Position numbers and translations under genes: made by a program
Part shown: one piece after another, positions 9,303-17,643 of the stretch
Layout of the letters: every line of letters begins with the position of its first letter
How positions within the stretch are numbered: position 1 is the stretch's first letter
DNA from: JBBQWR01 sp038210495
GTDB taxonomy: Bacteria > Planctomycetota > Planctomycetia > Pirellulales > DATAWG01
Assembly (NCBI GenBank): GCA_038210495.1
Contig: JBBQWR010000002.1
Coordinates: 1-64,000, forward strand
Length of the DNA stretch: 64,000 nt
Reading direction: 5' to 3'
Notes under the pieces: generated by a model
The model's database searches: none
The model's input: only the letters and a program-made list of their open reading frames with translations
Told to the model about the DNA's origin: nothing

Positions 9303-9326
9303 CCGCGGCAGGATGCCGCGGCTATG
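9303..9326. repeat. dispersed hairpin repeat, family D
   Basis: CCGCGGCAGGATGCCGCGG forms a stem with a three-base GGA loop, followed by CTATGTA. Near-identical copies lie at 37871-37895 and 56917-56940. The copy is in the divergent gap between fadB and the phosphoglycerate mutase gene. Confidence 0.7.
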
Positions 9327-9453
9327 TACCCACCACTCGCCACCCACCACCGCTTCCGCCCCCTGACATGCAGCCCAAAAATCCGTACACTCGGAATTCG
9401 TCGCCGATCTCAATTTAACACCTGCTCAAATAATCATAAGCGAGTGCCCGGCC

Positions 9454-10659
9454 ATGGACATGCACGACCTGACCCGCGAATTGCACCAGAAAAGCAAATC
9501 CAAGATCGTGATGATCGTGGCCGATGGCCTCGGCGGCTTGCCGATGCAGCCGGGCGGATTGACCGAGCTGGAAACCGCCACCACTCCAAACCTCGACGAG
9601 CTCGCGACGCGCGGCGTCCTCGGTCTCAGTATTCCGGTCAAGCCGGGCATCGCGCCGGGCAGTGGACCGGGACACTTGGGCCTATTCGGCTACGATCCGC
9701 TGGAATATGTCATTGGCCGCGGCGCGCTCGAAGCGACCGGAATCGGTTTCGAGCTAGGGCCGAAGGACGTCGCCATCCGCGGCAATTTTTGCACGCTCGA
9801 TGCTCAAGGGAAGATCGGGGATCGCCGCGCGGGGCGCATCGCCAGCGACGAGAGCAAGCCGCTGGCGATTCGGCTCCGAGACGTCAAGATTCCCGGCGTT
9901 GAGGTGTTTGTCGAACCGGTCAAGGAGCATCGGTTCGTCGTGGTGCTGCGGGGCGAAGGACTCGGCGGCCATGTATACGATACCGATCCCCAGGTTACCG
10001 GAGTGCCGCCGCTCGATCCCGTGGCGGCGAAGCCGGGCAGCGAGAGGACGGCCGAAGTGGCCAAGCAATTCATCGCCCAGGCTCAGAAGCTGCTGGCGGG
10101 CGAAAAAAAAGCCAACGGCTGCACGCTGCGTGGTTTTTCCGGCAAACCGGCGCTTCTGAGCTTCGCCGACGTTTACGGTCTGCGGGCGGCGGCGATCGCC
10201 GTGTATCCGATGTACAAGGGGCTTGCCCGGCTGGTCGGCATGCAGATCGTCGGTCAGGCTCAGACGCTCGTCGAGCAGATCGGGGTGATGAAAGAAAAGT
10301 GGAACGATTTCGACTTCTTCTTTTTGCATTATAAGTATACCGATTCGACCGGCGAGGATGGCGCGTTCGAGAACAAAGTCAAACGGATCGAAGAGCTCGA
10401 CGCAGCGATGCCCGGCGTCACGGCGCTCAAGCCCGACGTGCTCATCGTCACCGGCGATCACAGCACGCCGAGCTTTCTGAAGAGTCACAGTTGGCACGGC
10501 GTGCCGACGCTGCTGGCGTCCGATTGCTGCCGAACCGACGAGTGCACGAAGTTCGGCGAGCGCGACGCGCTCCGCGGCGGGCTGGGCCAGTTTGAGGCCA
10601 AATATCTCATGCTGCTAGCGCTGGCCAACGCCGGCCGCCTCGGCAAATACGGCGCGTAA
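9454..10659 (+). CDS. apgM: 2,3-bisphosphoglycerate-independent phosphoglycerate mutase (archaeal-type)
   Basis: This 401-residue member of the alkaline-phosphatase superfamily interconverts 3- and 2-phosphoglycerate in glycolysis. Metal-binding and nucleophile motifs are seen: VMIVADGLGG near the N-terminus (about residue 20) and PGIAPGSGPGHLGLFGYDPL (about 66-85), the segment expected to hold the serine nucleophile. C-terminal VTGDHSTPSFLKSHSWHGVP (about 332-351) carries conserved Asp and His ligands. It is the short archaeal type (about 400 residues), not the roughly 510-residue GpmI. It is divergent from fadB and apparently monocistronic. The stop codon lies directly before a family B inverted repeat. 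Confidence 0.88.
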   Translation: MDMHDLTRELHQKSKSKIVMIVADGLGGLPMQPGGLTELETATTPNLDELATRGVLGLSIPVKPGIAPGSGPGHLGLFGYDPLEYVIGRGALEATGIGFELGPKDVAIRGNFCTLDAQGKIGDRRAGRIASDESKPLAIRLRDVKIPGVEVFVEPVKEHRFVVVLRGEGLGGHVYDTDPQVTGVPPLDPVAAKPGSERTAEVAKQFIAQAQKLLAGEKKANGCTLRGFSGKPALLSFADVYGLRAAAIAVYPMYKGLARLVGMQIVGQAQTLVEQIGVMKEKWNDFDFFFLHYKYTDSTGEDGAFENKVKRIEELDAAMPGVTALKPDVLIVTGDHSTPSFLKSHSWHGVPTLLASDCCRTDECTKFGERDALRGGLGQFEAKYLMLLALANAGRLGKYGA

Positions 10660-10660
10660 G

Positions 10661-10757
10661 GAGCCGCGCACAAAGTAAGCGGTTTTCGTCAATCTTTAAA
10701 CGTGATTTTCGACGGATATGAATTGACGTTCCCCGCGCTTACTTCGTGCGGGGCTCT
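10661..10757. repeat. inverted dispersed repeat, family B (GCACGAAGTAAGCG)
   Basis: A left arm GAGCCGCGCACAAAGTAAGCG-like (10661-10681) and a right arm CGCTTACTTCGTGCGGGGCTC-like (10736-10756) are complementary at 19 of 21 positions by eye, with about 54 bases between. It starts two bases after the apgM stop. Related pairs lie at 12851-12913 and 47375-47443. It could act as a transcript-end hairpin, but there is no T-run. Confidence 0.7.
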
Positions 10758-10794
10758 ATCCATGACACCGCTATCGCAGCTTAGCAGGGCACAA

Positions 10795-12708
10795 CTATTT
10801 CATCGCCACGACCGCCGGCTGCTCCGGCGCGGTGAGCGATTTTAGGAACGCGATGACTTGCTGCCGCTCCTCGGGCTTGAGCGCGAAGAATTTGAGCGTT
10901 GACGAGGAGGCTTGACCGCCGTGGAAGGCGATGGCCTGCTCGAGTGTGTCGGCGCGGCCGTCGTGCAGATAGGGGCCGCTATCGCGAACACCCCACAGCG
11001 GTGGCGTCCGCCATTCTTGCCGCATCGCGCCGACGACCTTGTCGAGCTGCGCCGGCGTGAGCTTGGCTTGAGCCTCGGGCGCGAAGGGATTGGCCGTCGG
11101 GTCGAGCGGCTGCTGATTCTGGTCCTCGTCCGGTTGATCGGGCGTAAATACGCCGTACGAGCCCGTGTCGCCAAGCTCCGGCCCCATGTCGTGCAGCAAT
11201 AGATCGCTGTACAGTCCTTCAACGGTGGCTAGCTTTTGCGAGTGGCAATTTGCACAGCCGGTTGAGGCAAACAGCTTGTGGCCGGCTGCCATCGTGGTCG
11301 TTTCTTGCTCGGTAGCCGGCTTCCGCTCAGACGGAGTCGGCAGCGATTTCAAGAATCCAACCAGGGCATTGCACTCGGCCCGATCCATGTCGAGCCCTGG
11401 CGCCTTGTATTTCGGATCGAGCGCGAGGCCCGACTGCTCGTGGTCGGGCACGTTCAATCCCAACTCGATCGCGCAGGCGGTGAGAGCAAAGTCCTCGAGC
11501 GTGGGCTTTTGGGCCTTCCAACCAAATCGGCCAATGCGACCGTCCTTTTGCTTCGACGGCCGGCCTGCGGCGTCGGGATATTTTTCCCGCTCGAGCTTGG
11601 CCATTTCCACGATCGCCGTCTCAGGGATCGCGTCGAGCTTGCCAATGCCGAACAGGGCCGTGGCGTTCCGTTGCGAGTGGCTGACTTGGATCGTGCCGGA
11701 TTGAAACGTCATGTTTCCGGCGGCGTTTCGCCGCGAGGCATTTTGCAATTGAGCGATCTCCGGATTGGCCGCTGAAATCTGGGGCATGGCCTGCGCGACG
11801 GTCATCGCGGGTCCCGCGAAGCCAATTACGGCATTTGGCGGCGTGCTGACCTGAGCAGCCGGGACCTCGCCGATCGGAGTGGACGGTGTCGGCGCCCCAG
11901 GGGAGACTTCCAGTGCCGTGACGTCGGTCGGTTTTGGCGTGGCGGGCGTATCGTTAATTTTATCGGCCACGGTACCCGGAGTGGCGTCAGCGTGGACAAC
12001 TCTGATTTCCTCGGCGGTCACAACATTAGATACAGGGCCACTAGAGCCCATGAAAACGGCCTGCTGTTGCATCTGCCCGTCCAACATCTGCTGGCGCCAA
12101 ATTGCATACTTCGGATCTAAACCAAAATGGTGCAGCACGACGCTTCTAGCCGACAAAAATCCCGGATGCAGCTTGGCCATTTGCTCCTTTTGTTGAGCCT
12201 TGAACTTTTTCAAATCGGTCACCGCCGGCTGAGCCGGGCCAGGCGTCGGCTGCGAGGCCACCGGCGGGGCGAGACCACCGAACAGCGCGTTGAATAAGTT
12301 GGCCGACATATCGTTGCCGCCCGGCCCAGCGGCCAGCGGCGCCGGCAGCGGAAAGGCCGTGATGATGTCGACGTTCTTGTTCGCGGGTCCGGCGCCGCCC
12401 GTCCCGCCTTGGTTGTGGCAGGCGATGCACGAACTATCGTTGAACACCGGGCCTAAGCCATCGCCGCCGTGAGCGCGCGAGTCCTTGGGTAGCCATTCGC
12501 GGGTGAACAGCTCATGGCCGTCGACGGCCACGGTCTTCGCGGCTAGTTTTTTCGGCGCCGGGGCCGGTTTATCGACTGACTTCGCCTGCGCGACGGGCGT
12601 CTTGTCCGCCACGAGTTCTTTGGCATGAGCCGTCAGAACGAGCATTCCGACGATAATTCCCGCCGCCGCCAACGGGCGCCATCGCGATGTCCAAACTTTC
12701 GCGTGCAT
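10795..12708 (-). CDS. di-haem c-type oxidoreductase (DUF1111 family)
   Basis: This is a 637-residue exported protein. I choose the ATG at 12708 because it follows GAGGTG and opens a good signal peptide (PLAAAGIIVGMLVLTAHA). An upstream in-frame start at 12789 would add 27 residues before it. Two c-type haem sites are visible: SCIACH (about residues 93-98) and GCANCH (about 484). C-terminal WRTPPLWGVRDSGPYLHDGR is the hallmark of the DUF1111/MauG-like di-haem family, periplasmic redox proteins often called thiol oxidoreductases. About 390 residues separate the two haems, including a Pro/Ala/Thr-rich stretch (about 270-350). Substrate is unknown. Attachment of haem needs a cytochrome c maturation system, not seen here. 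Confidence 0.82.
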   Translation of the reverse strand: MHAKVWTSRWRPLAAAGIIVGMLVLTAHAKELVADKTPVAQAKSVDKPAPAPKKLAAKTVAVDGHELFTREWLPKDSRAHGGDGLGPVFNDSSCIACHNQGGTGGAGPANKNVDIITAFPLPAPLAAGPGGNDMSANLFNALFGGLAPPVASQPTPGPAQPAVTDLKKFKAQQKEQMAKLHPGFLSARSVVLHHFGLDPKYAIWRQQMLDGQMQQQAVFMGSSGPVSNVVTAEEIRVVHADATPGTVADKINDTPATPKPTDVTALEVSPGAPTPSTPIGEVPAAQVSTPPNAVIGFAGPAMTVAQAMPQISAANPEIAQLQNASRRNAAGNMTFQSGTIQVSHSQRNATALFGIGKLDAIPETAIVEMAKLEREKYPDAAGRPSKQKDGRIGRFGWKAQKPTLEDFALTACAIELGLNVPDHEQSGLALDPKYKAPGLDMDRAECNALVGFLKSLPTPSERKPATEQETTTMAAGHKLFASTGCANCHSQKLATVEGLYSDLLLHDMGPELGDTGSYGVFTPDQPDEDQNQQPLDPTANPFAPEAQAKLTPAQLDKVVGAMRQEWRTPPLWGVRDSGPYLHDGRADTLEQAIAFHGGQASSSTLKFFALKPEERQQVIAFLKSLTAPEQPAVVAMK

Positions 12709-12850
12709 CTCACACCTCGATTTGTAAGAGAAGAGTTCAGCCGGCCGACGACGCATCCAAATCCATCCGGTCCCCGACTGCGGCCGCATTATAGAGCGGC
12801 GGCGGGAGCAAACGCAATCAAATCTGCGCGGCGATGAGCTATCGCGGACC

Positions 12851-12913
12851 TGCGAACGAAGTAAGCGCGTCGCGTGATGCCTTGGCGCGCCGGGCGCTTA
12901 CTTCGTGCGCGGC
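12851..12913. repeat. inverted dispersed repeat, family B, overlapping the nadC 3' end
   Basis: Arms CGAACGAAGTAAGCG (from about 12853) and CGCTTACTTCGTGCGCGG (from about 12895) are complementary. The second arm runs through the nadC stop codon at 12898, so the last residues of NadC (PRTK) are encoded by the repeat. Confidence 0.7.
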
Positions 12914-13824
12914 GCCTGACGCCAATCCAGGCCGATGTCGAGCCAGGGCGCCGAATGCGTGAGCGCGCCGGCGCTGATCCGATCGACACCGGTTCGGGCA
13001 ATAGCGGCGACTGTCTCCAACCGCACGCCGCCGGACGCTTCCAACTCGACGTCGGGCGCAAGTTCATCCCGGATTACAACCGCGCATCGCAGATCGTTCA
13101 CCGACATATTGTCGAGTAGCACGATGCCTGGGCCGGCCGGCAGCACTTGGCGAAGTTGATCTAGCGTGTCGACTTCAACCTCGACGATCGTTTCGCTCGA
13201 CACGAACTCGCGGGCTCGCGCGACAGCCCCGGCCGGCGTAAATCGTCGGCCGCCCGACGCCTCGGCGCCAACGACCAAGTGGTTGTCTTTGATCAGCACG
13301 GCGTCGAAGAGGCCGAGCCGATGATTGTGGCCGCGACCACAGCGGACCGCGTATTTTTCCAGATGGCGCCAGCCGGGCGTGGTCTTTCGGGTGTCATAAA
13401 TGCGGGCCTTCGTTCCCACGGCGGCGGCCACATAGAGGGCGGTCAGCGTGGCGATACCCGACAGTCGGCCGAGCAGATTCAGCGCGAGCCGCTCGCCGCT
13501 GAGCAGGCTCCGGGCCGGACCGCTTATTGTCGCGATCGTTTGCCCCGCGACGATGGCCGAACCGTCGGTCACTCCGGCCGTAAACTCCCATTTGATTTCG
13601 TTGTCGAACGTGGCCAGAGCCAGTTGGGCGGCCGGAATACCAGCGACGACTCCCGGTTGGCGGGCGACGATGTCGGCTTGTCCGGTGGCGTCAGCCGGGA
13701 CCAGCGCGAGTGTCGTAAGATCGCCCGAATCAGCCAAGTCTTCTTGAATCGCTTGGTCGATGATCCGCCGGCATTCGGCTTCGATGGCGGCGTTCCAGGT
13801 GATTTGAGAGAAATCTTTCGGCAC
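12898..13824 (-). CDS. nadC: nicotinate-nucleotide pyrophosphorylase (carboxylating)
   Basis: This enzyme of about 308 residues converts quinolinate and PRPP to nicotinate mononucleotide in de novo NAD synthesis. Family features: the N-terminal segment EDLADSGDLTTLALVPADA, GERLALNLLGRLSGIATLT, the PRPP/quinolinate-binding ARIYDTRKTTPGWRHLEKYA, VLIKDNHL, and the C-terminal barrel strands IVLLDNMSV, LEASGGVRL and VDRISAGALTHS. The frame is open upstream to 14442, but that extension overlaps the plus-strand HHH gene and looks nothing like NadC. I place the start at GTG 13824 (VPKDFSQITW). No strong ribosome binding site is visible, so the exact start is uncertain by a few codons. The 3' end lies in a family B repeat. 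nadA and nadB are not in the window. Confidence 0.9.
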   Translation of the reverse strand: MPKDFSQITWNAAIEAECRRIIDQAIQEDLADSGDLTTLALVPADATGQADIVARQPGVVAGIPAAQLALATFDNEIKWEFTAGVTDGSAIVAGQTIATISGPARSLLSGERLALNLLGRLSGIATLTALYVAAAVGTKARIYDTRKTTPGWRHLEKYAVRCGRGHNHRLGLFDAVLIKDNHLVVGAEASGGRRFTPAGAVARAREFVSSETIVEVEVDTLDQLRQVLPAGPGIVLLDNMSVNDLRCAVVIRDELAPDVELEASGGVRLETVAAIARTGVDRISAGALTHSAPWLDIGLDWRQAPRTK

Positions 13825-13887
13825 GGTGGCGACGATGGTGGCGAGATGATTGGCTGGTTTGCTTTGGCGGTCACACTGGTGTGGGCG

Positions 13888-13919
13888 CCGTGACAGGGGT
13901 TTACGCCGCCCCGCTCGCC
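13888..13919. repeat. short dispersed repeat (GACAGGGG-TTACGCC-CCCGCTCGCC)
   Basis: A sequence GTGACAGGGGTTTACGCCGC followed by CCCGCTCGCC resembles GGGACAGGGGGCTTACGCCC followed by CCCGCTCGCC at about 3858-3891. These are the only two copies I noticed. Confidence 0.4.
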
Positions 13920-13971
13920 ACAGCGTAGCGTTCTGCTGGTGAAGTGGCGAGGGGAACCGCATAATGCGGCG

Positions 13972-14361
13972 ATGGCCAGCGAACCCGGACAACCGCCTCC
14001 GCCCAATACGCTTTTGCGCCGGGCCGATCAGGCCCTGCTGGCCGCGATCGTATTGGCGGCTTTGGTCGCGATGACCGGATATTGGCTGACGCAGATCGTG
14101 GTGGCTCGTCGGGTCGTCGACATCGATCGCGCGAAGTCGGCGCCGGTTGTGTTTCAAGTCGACGTGAACACGGCGCCCTGGACGGAGTTTTTGCAACTGC
14201 CGGAGATCGGCGAATCGCTGGCCCGCGAGATTGTCGCGTATCGCAAATCTCATGGCCCGTTCGCCAATGTGTCCGATCTTCGGCAGGTCAAAGGGATTGG
14301 CAAAAAAAAGTTCGAAGGGATCAAGCCGTTTTTGCGGCCGATTGGCGTTTCGGCCAAGTGA
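13972..14361 (+). CDS. membrane-anchored helix-hairpin-helix protein (ComEA-like)
   Basis: This 129-residue protein has one N-terminal membrane segment (about residues 22-43, LLAAIVLAALVAMTGYWLTQ) and a C-terminal double helix-hairpin-helix unit. Conserved pieces are VNTAPWTEFLQLPEIGESLA (about 64-83) and FANVSDLRQVKGIGKKKFEG (about 98-117), which match ComEA/SLBB-less HhH proteins that bind DNA non-specifically. In competent bacteria ComEA captures DNA outside the cell; a DNA-uptake role here is inference because no comEC is in the window. The ATG at 13972 is favoured; a GTG at 13939 would add 11 residues. Divergent from nadC with a gap of about 150 bases. Confidence 0.72.
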   Translation: MASEPGQPPPPNTLLRRADQALLAAIVLAALVAMTGYWLTQIVVARRVVDIDRAKSAPVVFQVDVNTAPWTEFLQLPEIGESLAREIVAYRKSHGPFANVSDLRQVKGIGKKKFEGIKPFLRPIGVSAK

Positions 14362-14460
14362 CGCTATGGCGGATGAGATGGCTGGGTTGGCAGTGACTAG
14401 GGGTTGGAATAACGGGTAATGGTCGGGGGTTGCCTGGGGCACTATGCTTGATGAAGGCCC

Positions 14461-14583
14461 GGTAGGTCAGGCCAGTGGCCTGACGTAGTTCGACGTGGCG
14501 CCAAGTTTCCGCCAGACCGACCATGACGTTTTCATCTGCATGATGTCAGCCGCTTCGCGCGTCAGGCCACTGGCCTGACCTAC
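14461..14583. repeat. paired inverted hairpin repeats, family A, upstream of uvrB
   Basis: A 23-base sequence starting GTAGGTCAGGCCAGTGG at 14462-14484 recurs as an exact reverse complement at 14561-14583, 76 bases later. Each arm is itself a hairpin (GTCAGGCCACTGGCCTGAC). The second arm ends 23 bases before the uvrB start, so it lies in the probable uvrB leader. Other family A sites are at 29847-29947, 30728-30891 and 49837-49861. Confidence 0.8.
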
Positions 14584-14606
14584 GATCGGGCATTGAGGAA
14601 TCGAAC

Positions 14607-16679
14607 GTGGATTTTCAACTCGTTAGTCCGTTTCAGCCGGCCGGCGATCAGCCGCAGGCGATCGAGGCCCTCGCGCGAGGAATCAGGGACCGTCAGAAGT
14701 CGCAAGTGCTGATGGGCGTGACCGGTTCAGGCAAGACGTTCACGATGGCCAACGTAATTCAGCAGTTTCAGCGGCCGACGCTGGTTCTCTCGCACAACAA
14801 GACGCTGGCCGCCCAATTGTATGGCGAATTCAAGGAATTCTTTCCGCACAATGCGGTCCATTATTTCGTCAGCTACTACGACTACTATCAGCCCGAAGCG
14901 TACATTCCGCAGCGGGACATCTACATCGAAAAAGACGCCTCGATCAATCAGGAAATCGACCGACTGCGACTCGCCGCGACCAGCGCCTTGGTTAGTCGCC
15001 GCGATGTGATCATCGTCGCGAGCGTGTCCTGTATCTACGGCTTGGGCTCGCCCGACGATTATCGCGCGATGGTCGTCGGCTTGAAAAAGGGTCAACAGAT
15101 CGACCGCGACGAGATGCTCCGCAAGCTGGTCGATATCCATTATGACCGCAACGACGTCGAATTTCAGCGAGGCAAGTTCCGAGTGCGGGGCGATTGCGTC
15201 GAGCTTTGGCCAGCCTATGAAGAATACGCGATTCGCATCGAGTTTTGGGGGGACGAACTCGAGCAACTGTCGCTCATCAATCCCACTAGCGGTGAGACGA
15301 TCGATCGCCAGGACGAATTGTATATCTACCCGGCCAAGCACTTCGTCATGCCTGAGGATCGGATTGCCGCCGCAATTCAATCGATCAAGCAGGAACTCGA
15401 CGATCGGCTGACCGAGATGCGGAATCTGGGCAAGCTGCTTGAGGCCCAGCGGCTTAGCGCCCGGACCCGATTCGATATCGAGATGATGCAAGAGGTCGGC
15501 TTTTGTCCTGGTATCGAGAACTACAGCCGCCCGCTCAGCGGCCGTCCGCCCGACTCGACACCGGATACGCTTTTCAGCTTTTTCCCGAACGATTATCTGC
15601 TGTTTGTCGACGAATCGCACGCGACGGTGCCGCAGGTTCGGGCGATGTTCAACGGGGATCGCAGCCGCAAGATCACGCTCGTCGAGCATGGCTTCCGCTT
15701 GCCGAGCGCGCTGGACAATCGGCCGCTGAAATTCGACGAATGGGAGAAGAAGATCAACCAAGTGGTGTACGTTTCCGCCACGCCATCGACCTACGAGCTG
15801 GAGCAAACGGGTGGCGAATATGTCGAGCAGGTCATCCGACCGACGGGCCTGCTGGATCCGGTGATCGAAGTGCAGCCCGCCCGGGGTCAAGTGCCCCATC
15901 TACTGACCCAAATCAACGAACGAGCGGCTATTGGCGAGCGCGTGCTCGTGACGACGCTGACCAAACGGCTGGCCGAGGATCTTTCGTTCTATCTGTCTGA
16001 GCACGGGGTGAAATGCAAATGGCTCCACAGCGAGCTCGACGCCTTCGAGCGGGTGGAGTTGTTGCAGGATCTGCGCTCGGGGCGGTTCGATGCCCTGGTC
16101 GGGGTGAATCTGCTCCGCGAGGGCTTGGACCTGCCCGAGGTGTCGATGGTGGCGATCCTCGACGCCGATAAGGAGGGCTTTCTGCGCAGCGAGACCTCGC
16201 TAATGCAAACAATCGGCCGCGCCGCCCGGCACATCAATGCCAGGGTGATTCTATACGCCGATAAAGTGACGAACTCAATGCAGCGGGCGATCGAAGAGAC
16301 CGCCCGACGGCGATCGATGCAGGAAGAATACAATCGTCAGCACAACATCACGCCGGTTTCGATCCAAAAGAGCATTCGAGCGGGGATCCAAGCCGAGGCG
16401 GCCGCTCACGCTCGGGCCAACGCAGCGGTGGGTCGGACCGACGAGGCCCAGTACATCACCGAAGAGTACATCTCGGAACTCGAAGCCGAGATGTACAAAG
16501 CGGCCGAGGGACTGGAGTTCGAACGGGCGGCGGCCATCCGCGACCGGATCGAAAAGATGCGGGACTCGGTCGGCCAAAAGGTCGAGGAAATCGACGCCCG
16601 CGGCGAAAGCGGCGGCAAGGGGCGGCGTCGAAAAGGGGGAAAAGGGGGCAGCCGGTTGCCCCGTCCGAAGCGAGCTTAA
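14607..16679 (+). CDS. uvrB: excinuclease ABC subunit B
   Basis: This 690-residue UvrB is the DNA-damage-verifying helicase of nucleotide excision repair, working with UvrA and UvrC. Motifs: Walker A GVTGSGKTFTMANV (about residues 38-51), the DNA-inserting beta-hairpin YDYYQPEAYIPQRDIYIEKD (about 92-111), Walker B LLFVDESHATVPQ (about 333), helicase motif VI TIGRAARH (about 535), and a C-terminal UVR domain (LEFERAAAIRDRIEKMR, about 635-651) for UvrC contact. The basic glycine-rich tail (GGKGRRRKGGKGGSRLPR) extends past the usual end. GTG start at 14607 after GAGGAATC. Family A hairpins lie just upstream. I see no obvious LexA box. Confidence 0.97.
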   Translation: MDFQLVSPFQPAGDQPQAIEALARGIRDRQKSQVLMGVTGSGKTFTMANVIQQFQRPTLVLSHNKTLAAQLYGEFKEFFPHNAVHYFVSYYDYYQPEAYIPQRDIYIEKDASINQEIDRLRLAATSALVSRRDVIIVASVSCIYGLGSPDDYRAMVVGLKKGQQIDRDEMLRKLVDIHYDRNDVEFQRGKFRVRGDCVELWPAYEEYAIRIEFWGDELEQLSLINPTSGETIDRQDELYIYPAKHFVMPEDRIAAAIQSIKQELDDRLTEMRNLGKLLEAQRLSARTRFDIEMMQEVGFCPGIENYSRPLSGRPPDSTPDTLFSFFPNDYLLFVDESHATVPQVRAMFNGDRSRKITLVEHGFRLPSALDNRPLKFDEWEKKINQVVYVSATPSTYELEQTGGEYVEQVIRPTGLLDPVIEVQPARGQVPHLLTQINERAAIGERVLVTTLTKRLAEDLSFYLSEHGVKCKWLHSELDAFERVELLQDLRSGRFDALVGVNLLREGLDLPEVSMVAILDADKEGFLRSETSLMQTIGRAARHINARVILYADKVTNSMQRAIEETARRRSMQEEYNRQHNITPVSIQKSIRAGIQAEAAAHARANAAVGRTDEAQYITEEYISELEAEMYKAAEGLEFERAAAIRDRIEKMRDSVGQKVEEIDARGESGGKGRRRKGGKGGSRLPRPKRA

Positions 16680-16929
16680 AACGCTGCCTTCCGAGACTTC
16701 TGACTGTAAACCGCAATCCCTGACGTATCGAATTTACGCCGACAGGATCATCAGCCTCCCCCCAAAAAGCGATAGTTTTCCTAACATTCGGGCTAAAAAC
16801 TCCAGTATGATCTTTATTATCTAAGAATTGCCGGCGCCAGCAGAAGCCTAAAACACTTCCCAAAATTCCAGTCATTCTCGGAATAATTTACCTCTGGCGG
16901 GTCTCTAGTTTTGTGGCCCAGGTTCGATC

Positions 16930-17643
16930 ATGGCGGACGATACGCAGTTAAAGTCGCAGGCCGGAGTTGAGACGGAAGCGCCCTTGGGAAGCACCGGTCT
17001 GCCCGAGTTCGTTCCTCCGCCGCAAGATCCGAGCCAGACAGATGCGAACGATGCGACGATCGATCTGGACCTGCCGCGGCTGGTGAGCGATTATAGCGGC
17101 CTCCTGTACCGGTATGCGTTTCGGCTAACCGGACGGCAAGCCGACGCGGAGGATTTGACGCAGCAGACGTTTTTGATCGCCCATCAGAAATTGCATCAGG
17201 TTAGAGACGGGGCCGCGGCCCGGGGCTGGTTGTTCGCCGTTCTGCGACATGTGTATTTGCGGGCGCGGCAGAAGAGCCAAGTTGAGCGACTTGCCACAAC
17301 ATCGCTCAATGTCGAGTTGCTGCCGGAGGATGTCGACGACCATCCAGCCATCGATCGAGAACATATTCAAGGCGCCATCGACGCGCTGCCCGATGCGTAC
17401 AAATTGGTGCTGCTGAGTTATTATTTTGAGGACCTGTCCTATCGCGAGATTGCCGAGCGATTCGAGTTGCCGGTTGGCACGGTGATGAGCCGGCTATCGC
17501 GGGCGAAGGACCATTTGAGAGTCAAACTGCTGGGAAGCTTGGGAGACAACCGACCCTGCGTGCTGGGCGCCACCGGCAATTCGCGGTCGGCAATTTCCAG
17601 GACGGAAAAGACGCCCACGTTGGAAGGCGGACGGGAATTTTAA
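16930..17643 (+). CDS. ECF-type sigma-70 factor
   Basis: This 237-residue sigma factor has region 2 (YRYAFRLTGRQADAEDLTQQ, about residues 58-77, then FLIAHQKL) and region 4 (ALPDAYKLVLLSYYFEDLSY, then IAERFELPVGTVMSRLSRAK). A polar, acidic N-terminal extension of about 45 residues and a C-terminal tail of about 35 residues (after KLLGSLGDN) flank the core; neither matches a domain I know. The stop codon TAA is directly followed by the ATG of the next gene, a probable membrane anti-sigma factor, so the two are almost certainly cotranscribed. The regulon is unknown; the secreted protein gene at 18955 is a candidate target by position. Confidence 0.85.
   Translation: MADDTQLKSQAGVETEAPLGSTGLPEFVPPPQDPSQTDANDATIDLDLPRLVSDYSGLLYRYAFRLTGRQADAEDLTQQTFLIAHQKLHQVRDGAAARGWLFAVLRHVYLRARQKSQVERLATTSLNVELLPEDVDDHPAIDREHIQGAIDALPDAYKLVLLSYYFEDLSYREIAERFELPVGTVMSRLSRAKDHLRVKLLGSLGDNRPCVLGATGNSRSAISRTEKTPTLEGGREF

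Noticed and set aside
13825..14442. N-terminal extension of the nadC frame
   Set aside because: The extra residues are low-complexity, overlap the HhH gene on the other strand, and do not belong to NadC.
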